From positions 1-44,486 of the forward strand of contig JAULBX010026719.1 in assembly GCA_032358255.1 (NCBI GenBank): a DNA stretch of 44,486 nt. The letters are read 5' to 3'. This stretch comes from Heterotrichella gracilis (Eukaryota > Sar > Xanthophyceae > Tribonematales > Xanthonemataceae). The translations under genes and the position numbers were made by a program. The notes below the pieces were generated by a model, which worked only from the letters and a program-made list of their open reading frames with translations, was not told where the DNA came from and made no database searches. Positions 34,154-44,486 of the stretch are shown piece by piece; position 1 is the first letter of the stretch; each line of letters opens with the position of its first letter.

Positions 34154-35765
34154 TCAGTGATGCTGGTTCAGCTCGCTCGCCCAGTGCTCCTTCACGGTCG
34201 CGATGCTCCGCAGCACCACATTGGCACTGGAGGGGCACATCTGGCCCCAGGCCCTGAACATGGGCTCCACCACGCGGTCAAGGAAGCCCAGCTGCGTGCG
34301 CTCCACGTTCACCGAGTGGCGGTCACACACCGGGGACACTGGCAGCCCCAGCTGGCGCTCCCGGTCGCCCTGCGTGAAGAACTCCTGGATGATGCGCTCC
34401 GCCCACTGCAGGCTGAAGCGCAGCGGCTTGGCGGGGTTGGACAGGTCGGCGCAGTGCAGCATGAGCTGCAGCAGGGTTTGGCGCTGCTCGTCGGGCCAGG
34501 AGGAGAAGTCGCGGCCATGCGTGGCAACTGAAAGGCAAGGCAAGCGTTGGACCACAAGGCGAGGCTGGGCGTGTACAGGAAATTCTTTATGCAGGATGAC
34601 TGAACCCCCAGAGTGCTGCTAGTGATCACATCATATAGGTGGGATTGCAGCTGAAGGGTCAACACCGCGGCCAGCAGGATGAGGGATGAGGTTAACAACA
34701 TCTGCACAGCCCGTAGCAGCAGTAGTAACCCACCTGCTTCATTGAATTGGTCCAGCAGCTGGTGGTGGTACTTCATGTCAGTGGCAAGCACCATGTCGAT
34801 GACAGCCTCCCGGAACTGCTGGAACTGGTCCCTGGGAAGGTCCTCAAGGAAGTTGGCAGCTGCGCCGTGCATGATGGTGAAGGCAGTTGAAACATGGTAA
34901 TTCTCGTTCACACTCTTGTCGTTGTACCGCAGTGCCAGCTCATGCCCGCTGTTGACAAGGAAGTCGTTGGATAGTCCTGCGGTGTGGAGGAAAATAGCTT
35001 CATACATTTATTTGAGTTTTTCCCACTGGGTTTTGAGGCGGTCTTGACCACACATGGCTTTGTATTTTCACGCTTGCCGCATGAAGACTGTACCTTGGTG
35101 GCCAACGTCATGTATCACTGCAGCGGTGACAATTTCCAACAGCTCCAGCTCATTGAGTCCAAGGTTGTGCTTCTCCATGGCCAGGAAGGCGCCCAAGGAC
35201 TGCGACACGTCTGCTGCATGCGTGCTGTTGTGGTAGGGCACTCGGTTGTAATGCTCCTCCACAGCCTGTGCGGGAGGCAGTGGGTTGGGGGGGGAAGGCA
35301 TGACAGTGACACCACGGTGGGCTCAGGTGGATAAAGTGCATAGCAGCTGTAATTAACCCAGCCTACCTGAAGGAATGCCGTCAGTTTCTCCCTGTTTATA
35401 CTTAATGAGCTCATAGCTGTGTGCCGTTCAAACAGCTTCAAAGCTACTTGGGTTAGCGGGGCGTTGTTTGAGAGCTGCTGTACCCAAAATACGTCAAACT
35501 TATCCCAGTCATCCATCTGCAGGGGAAACAACAAGGATGTTTGTCCAAGGTTGTATATGCATGCATTGGCATGGCAGCGCCCTTTGTAACGTACCAGGTC
35601 TAATTGCTCACGCAGCTCCGCTGGGTGGTCCATTGAACCGTTGGAGTTGACGGCATTGCTGGTGCTGCAGTCCTGTGCGTTGCCACAATCGCGGAACTCT
35701 GAAACTTCCGCATGGGATCCCGGGACCCCAGACCCCAGGTCCACAGCTTGCGGACCGTCCACCAT
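34154..35765 (-). CDS. Class I 3',5'-cyclic nucleotide phosphodiesterase, catalytic domain only
   Basis: Hydrolyses cAMP and/or cGMP. Five exons: 35765-35595, 35516-35367, 35265-35094, 34976-34734 and 34527-34154, giving 369 residues. All class I PDE marks are present: YHNSTHAADV (His119, His123), HDVGHQG (His159, Asp160), the ATDMKYH block, HCADLSNP (second metal Asp), FFTQGDRERQLGLPVSP and the nucleotide-clamping Gln in RTQLGFLDRVVEPMF. The N-terminal ~60 residues are polar with no GAF, PAS or membrane segment. An in-frame TAA lies just before the chosen ATG, but upstream exons joined by splicing cannot be excluded. The sequence does not settle cAMP versus cGMP preference. Confidence 0.92.
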
Positions 35766-36556
35766 CCCAACTGTCAAGGGACCGCTTTATCTGCTGACGG
35801 TTCAGTAGACTGAGACACCGTGGATGCAAAGGTTCCGCTCTATGGACCCGTCTTGGCGAAGAGAAGTTTTGCAGGAGACCACCCGAACGACAGTGGCATC
35901 AGGTGGTCCACATTCAACAGGCACTTTTGAGGCCGTCAAGTGCCAGGATATCAATATTTACACCCAGTGTAGAATACATGCTACATACAACTGAACCAAA
36001 GAGGCTGCGCTTGCCCTACACGAACCGCATATGCACTGGTTTCGAAAGATGGGCGACTCGTCAGTCAGCTCGGTTGCAAGTGGTGGTGTTGCAGCACTGC
36101 GTGCGGGCCTCGGCAAACGAATTTGGAGTAACCTTCTGAGATGGTTAAAGACTATGCAACAGAGGGTAACGTGGTTCTTGCTTTGTGCAACAGCCCACCT
36201 GGGCGAACCTGCTGTGCCAGCATCTGGTTTCAGAGTGGCCAATAAATAGCAGAAAAGAAAGACAAATTATTTGTATTTAACGTTCAAATATATTTAGGCC
36301 CTATTGTAGGTCCTATTTATTATCTTGTTACCCTTGTGGACCTCCTGAAGCGAGGGTAAGAGATATTTAGGTCTGCAGCCCTTGAAATGTTCTGAAAAAT
36401 TGCAGGACCCCTTTAGAAGTATTGCACAGCATGGATGCAGCCGATTGACACGGGTTCCGGATCAGTTTTCCCAAGTTGGTTGGAGTCGTCCTCGCAGCAA
36501 GTCACAAATACAATTCCTTTCAACCATGCCGCCATCAACCGCCAAAACTTGCCCTC
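35766..36556. other. Intergenic region, phosphodiesterase upstream / WDR83 downstream
   Basis: About 790 bases. It should contain the phosphodiesterase promoter and the 3' end of WDR83. An AT-rich patch lies at 36250-36330. A 72-codon plus-strand frame at 36031-36249 is discussed in the findings. Confidence 0.45.
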
Positions 36557-39018
36557 TCATTTCCACACTTTGACCAGGCCATCAGTGCTGGATGTGAGCA
36601 GGCACTCCCCCTTGGGGTGTATGGCCAGGGAGCACACCACGCCTGTGTGCGCCTGGAAAAACAGCACCATCTCTGCATCAACCAGCTCCCAGTACAGCAC
36701 CCGCCCTGCGCACATGCAACAAACAAGCCATAAAATCGACACAATACTGCACTGCCTAGTTGATGCATGTGGGTCAAAAGGTTAACCCGGCGCCCTGGCG
36801 CAGACCCTAATCCCCAGCCACAATGCTGCAGCCAGAACCTTGTGGCATAGAATGCCCCACACAACCTAGTCAGCGACAGGCATATTGACTATTCGGACCC
36901 TTGCAATCACTAAACTAAGTATGCACAGCGAGCACAATACGTGTCACTCACCATCCTCAGATGAGCCCACCACGTAGGCATCCGAGGGCATGAAGGCGCA
37001 GTCCATCTTCACAGACTCAGCCACATGGCCTGGAGCACAGGGGCCACATGGTAAGGATGACACACATTAAGATAAGGAAACGAGGCAAACTGAATGCTGG
37101 CTTGTTGCCGCCATACCGCCACATGCACGTGACATAAACAACTGGGTATTATACACACTGCCTTCCCGCGCCTACCCCCTTCCCCTCCCCACCTGTGTAC
37201 TCCGCCAGCAGCTCCCCTGCCTCCTTGTCAAGCAGCCGCATGCAGCCATCCATGCACGCAGCCAGCAGGCAGTTGGCGTCATGTGACAGCGCGGCGCATG
37301 TGACGGGGGCGTGCAGGTCGTCGGTGTACATGCGGCCCATGCGCACGTCGAACCGCCGCAGGGTGCCATCCACGCTGCCGGCAATGATCTCCGCCCTAGC
37401 ACATGGTGAAGCTCATGCTAACGGTTTACATGAGGCTGGCACATTTATGGCAGCAGTATGTACGCGACTGGCCCTTGGCAGCGGTTTTACAAGACAGGGA
37501 GTGCATGGCTAATGTTTGCGGATGCATCGCACCTGGGCTGATCAGAACGCACTCCTCATCTATGTAAATGTGTAACATGAAAAAATTTCAGGACAAGGAG
37601 TGCGTGTGCGTTGGTGTGCCGGTCAATGCAGATGGCAACAGGAGATTATGCCATGTTTCACGTAGTATTACTTTCAGGACTAGGGTTTAGGGTATAGGGG
37701 CACCCTGCGCACCGTGGTGTGACTGCCACCGATGTGACACTGTCCGCAAAGGGCTTCATGGTTTGTATCGGCTCCCATGCCTTGGACCTGCAGTCCCACA
37801 CGCTGACCGCCTGGTCGTAGCCACCAGTCACAAGCACGCCGTTGTCGCTGCTGTACTTGATCTGGGGTGGGGGGGGGGGCGTGAGGGTTAATGAAGGGCG
37901 ATGCAGGGGGTAATATTGGATGGTCTCCTGCATCCAGCAGGATCACACATGATGCAGAACGCAGCAGTCGTGCATGTACTGGGATGTTACTGCCAATTCA
38001 TGCTGCTCCCAGGCGCATTGACACAAGATGCAGAGCCTTGCCAGGCAAATGTCAAATAGGATATGGTACAAGTCCACATTCCAGGGGTGTCAAGAGCCTG
38101 TTGGATGTGACTAGGCCAGGCGTCGCAGAATGTATGGTGTGTGACGTATATCTATTGCAGTTACAGCTGAACTTACCGAGTTGATTGGCCCATCGTGGCC
38201 CCCGAATTTGCGGATGACCTGTGCACTGGCCACATCCCACAGGAACACCTGACGGTCACCCCCACACGATGCAAACCTGGCACAGGGCAGTGATGGGTGC
38301 GGTGACCGTCGGACTTCTTTGAAAGAAATGCCCACGCATGGATGATGGTGCAACAGGCACATGCGCAGGCAAATGCAGTGAATTTGCTTATCAAAATAGG
38401 GGGAGGGCAGTGCACGCTGTTTGAGCCAAAACCAGGATGCATTGCCAATGCAGAATGACAATGCTATGTGGCTGTTCCTCTACCCCTAGCTGCCACCCAC
38501 TCACTTGCTGTTGTCGCTGGCCACAGTGACATCGCGCACGTCGTACCCATGCCCTGCACAACCAACACCAGGCTGCTCAGCCGCTGATCAACAGAACGTG
38601 CAGACGAGCCCCAACCCTCACAGATAAATATGAATGGATGCATGCAGTTTAACAGCAGCTCAAGGGGCCTACCTGTGTATGTCTTCACCAGCACACCCTT
38701 ATGAGGGTTCCACAGGCGAATGGTCCGATCCTGCAGGGAACACACTACTCTCAGCGCATATACCAAGGGTAGGTAATGGTGCATATTGGGCATAACGGCT
38801 TGGTAAGTGTCAGGGTACATGTGCAGTGGCTCGACGAGGGTGTTGTGTGCATGTGTGCCTGGTCTCACCTTGCCGCAGGACATGCAGTATGTGCCTGTGC
38901 TGTTGAAGCGCACCGCCAGCACAGGCCCCTCATGGCCCTGCAGGACTGCTGCCTCGTGACAGGGCAGGTGCTCGGAGGGGCCGGACTGGCCGGGGGGGAG
39001 GGTGGGCCCATACTCCAT
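36557..39018 (-). CDS. WDR83: WD40-repeat protein, WDR83/MORG1 homologue
   Basis: WDR83 (MORG1) is a seven-blade WD40 propeller found in spliceosomal complexes and, in animals, as a scaffold for ERK and HIF-prolyl-hydroxylase signalling. Eight exons: 39018-38869, 38730-38673, 38553-38505, 38276-38177, 37861-37713, 37395-37193, 37029-36952 and 36705-36557, giving 311 residues, close to the family length. WD blades end in DRTIRLWNP, RQVFLWDV, QAVSVWDCRS, GTLRRFDVRMG, GCMRLLDKEAGE, GRVLYWELVD and GLVKVWK. The family-specific AGSVDGTLRRFDVRMG and LLDKEAGELLAEY blocks separate it from generic WD40 proteins. It is head to head with Miro. Confidence 0.93.
37678..37701 (+). repeat. Telomere-like TTTAGGG motif in a WDR83 intron
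   Basis: CTAGGGTTTAGGGTATAGGG lies just inside the intron after exon 5 (donor at 37712-37711). It is about two and a half degenerate copies of TTTAGGG. Confidence 0.75.
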
Positions 39019-39777
39019 GGTGGCAGGCTAGGCACAGCGCCATGGGAGGTACCCTTGCGGGGTGGCCATGGGGGAGGCTGCACTACCAGGACCTGAAGCT
39101 GAACTCTGTCAATGGGATACGGGTGGCGAGGTGTGTACAGTTCACAAATACCCCTGTAGTATTGGCTTTGGAGTTTGCTATTCACCGCAGCACATGGGGC
39201 ATGTTGACACTCAAAGACTTCCAAAGCATGCCGTCAGACCGAGGTCAAGGATGCCTATGCCAGAGTTTTGGGGTGTGTGCGAGAGGAAACAAAGTGGCTG
39301 ACAAGAGTACTGTCACAGGGTTTGCAATACCGGTGGCATGCCAGTAATCAGTGCGTAGCACAAGCCCACGAGGTTGTGAGCTGTACCCTAGAGTGCACAG
39401 ACGTTCAGCTTGTTTTGACTAAGAAGCTAGTGTGTGGGCAGTGCCGTAAGCATGTATTTTCGGTCCCCAAACAATGCCAGTGCCCAAAGCTTTCCAGCAG
39501 GCACCTCGAGTACCACTAATTGTTGCCACATAAAAACATCGACAACAACAGAAACATAGGCAAACCATTACTCAAGTGTACCATCTCGTCCTGGCTGAAC
39601 TCTCTTTAAAGTGCTAGTGCCCGCGAAGGAGATGGGCAGTATGTGTACACACAACAGCATCCTTCCGTGTGCATGCATGCATATGCGCGAGTAAGCCAGA
39701 CTCGACTAGGCACCAGCCGGCACACCATCCTTGGACCACCACCCCTTGCATCCCTCTTTCGGTAGCCTCCCACCGCG
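39019..39777. promoter_or_regulatory. Divergent intergenic region, WDR83 / Miro
   Basis: 759 bases separate opposite start codons. An open frame with several Cys near 39268-39519 has no splice or family support. GTGCATGCATGCATATGC occurs at 39669-39686, about 100 bases before the Miro ATG. Promoter function is inferred from position. Confidence 0.4.
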
Positions 39778-43881
<4,104 letters not shown>

Positions 43882-44486
43882 ATGGAGGAGTAGGTGCCAG
43901 GACCCGCTCCATTGTCCCATGCGTTGGTGGGGTGGCGCCTCCTTGGCATGCATGGCGTCAACGTCAATTGACCGTGAGCTGTGTGCAATGCATCCTCCAT
44001 TCCATTGCCATGATGGCGCAAGTGGAAATTGCAGCCACTCGGTTGCCAGCATGTCAGCAATGTCATCATTGATTGGCATGGCAGTTTGGCCACCGGGTGG
44101 CTATGGCTGCAGCAAGGAAACACGAGTATGATAATCCATTGACCCGGCCACTGAGACCCAGTCACACAGGCTGACAGTTGAGAGTTGGAAGTTGAACTGT
44201 AATAAGAAATATATACCCATTTTTTCCGGCAGCAAGGAGACACGACACATGTAGGACCAGTCACTGTGAGAGTTGAAGCGTAATAGTATCAAACAAGCTG
44301 CCGCCATGCCGGGCTTTACCATGGTGACCGTTAGTACCTGTTACGTGTTAGCACCTACTTCAAAAAGAGTAATAAACGGCCTGGTTGAAGACGATAGTTT
44401 ATAGGTTGGCTGAGTTGCTCTGCCGTCGGGCCATCTGACGGCATCTCCTTGCGCCTGTGCATACTTCCTTCGCCCTCACCACGGCT
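43882..44486. other. Miro 3' region and right edge of the window
   Basis: No supported gene in about 600 bases. TGTAA occurs at about 44199, a candidate polyadenylation signal for Miro. The rest contains the direct repeat listed separately. Sequence from about 44310 may belong to the flank of the next gene. Confidence 0.5.
44107..44287. repeat. Imperfect direct repeat, period about 120 bases
   Basis: GCAGCAAGGAAACACGA near 44109 recurs as GCAGCAAGGAGACACGA near 44229. Each is followed by CAGTCAC and by GAGAGTTG-GAAG...GTAATA words. The second copy is shorter by internal deletions. Confidence 0.75.

Noticed and set aside
34197..35777. Frames of 60-230 codons on both strands in the phosphodiesterase region other than the spliced gene
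   Set aside because: They are reading-frame shadows or intron read-through; the spliced exons alone hold the catalytic motifs.
39268..39519. Cys-containing frame (VCGQCRKH...CQCP) between WDR83 and Miro
   Set aside because: It resembles a zinc knuckle only loosely, has no splice partner or conserved spacing, and lies in a divergent promoter region.

Overview
The window is nuclear DNA of a eukaryote, most likely a green alga (chlorophyte lineage). The genes are cut by many short GT-AG introns, usually with a GCAG acceptor, and every reading frame below has to be spliced. The protein set is plant-type: an IPK1 inositol-phosphate kinase, a plant RLK/Pelle-type kinase, a MUSE13/14-type TRAF (MATH) protein, a plant-type ABCF4 and a plant-like Miro. 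It also includes a class I cyclic-nucleotide phosphodiesterase, which flowering plants lack and algae have. Plant-type telomere-like TTTAGGG motifs sit in introns, and TGTAA, the polyadenylation signal of green algae, occurs downstream of several genes. I did not identify the species. All exon limits were read by eye from splice signals, phase and family conservation.

Layout. 1-3020: repeat-rich left edge with a partial non-LTR-retrotransposon-like reading frame, a 105-base duplication, homopolymer-rich inverted repeats and two diverged copies of another repeat. 3021-4751 (-): mitochondrial-type malate dehydrogenase. 5090-8129 (+): IPK1. 8761-10500 (-): caffeoyl-CoA-O-methyltransferase-like enzyme with a membrane anchor. 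11323-15118 (+): Pelle-type kinase fused to a C-terminal RING finger. 16345-21502 (-): MUSE13/14-like TRAF protein. 23006-23968 (-): RAD6/UBC2 ubiquitin-conjugating enzyme. 24548-27412 (+): LTV1 ribosome assembly factor. 28106-32982 (-): ABCF4. 34154-35765 (-): cyclic nucleotide phosphodiesterase. 36557-39018 (-): WDR83/MORG1-like WD40 protein. 39778-43881 (+): Miro GTPase. 43882-44486: 3' region with an imperfect direct repeat.

Four gene pairs are head to head (MDH/IPK1, methyltransferase/kinase-RING, RAD6/LTV1, WDR83/Miro) with 0.3-0.8 kb between start codons, so shared promoters are likely. Most genes are unrelated housekeeping functions: TCA cycle, inositol phosphates, 40S assembly, translation and mitochondrial dynamics. 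The stretch that stands out is 11.3-24.0 kb. A kinase-RING fusion, a TRAF/MATH adaptor and an E2 enzyme lie side by side. These are the kinds of parts that make up kinase-E3-TRAF signalling in other eukaryotes. The kinase-RING architecture is the best candidate for something undescribed. The functional link between the three neighbours is only an inference.
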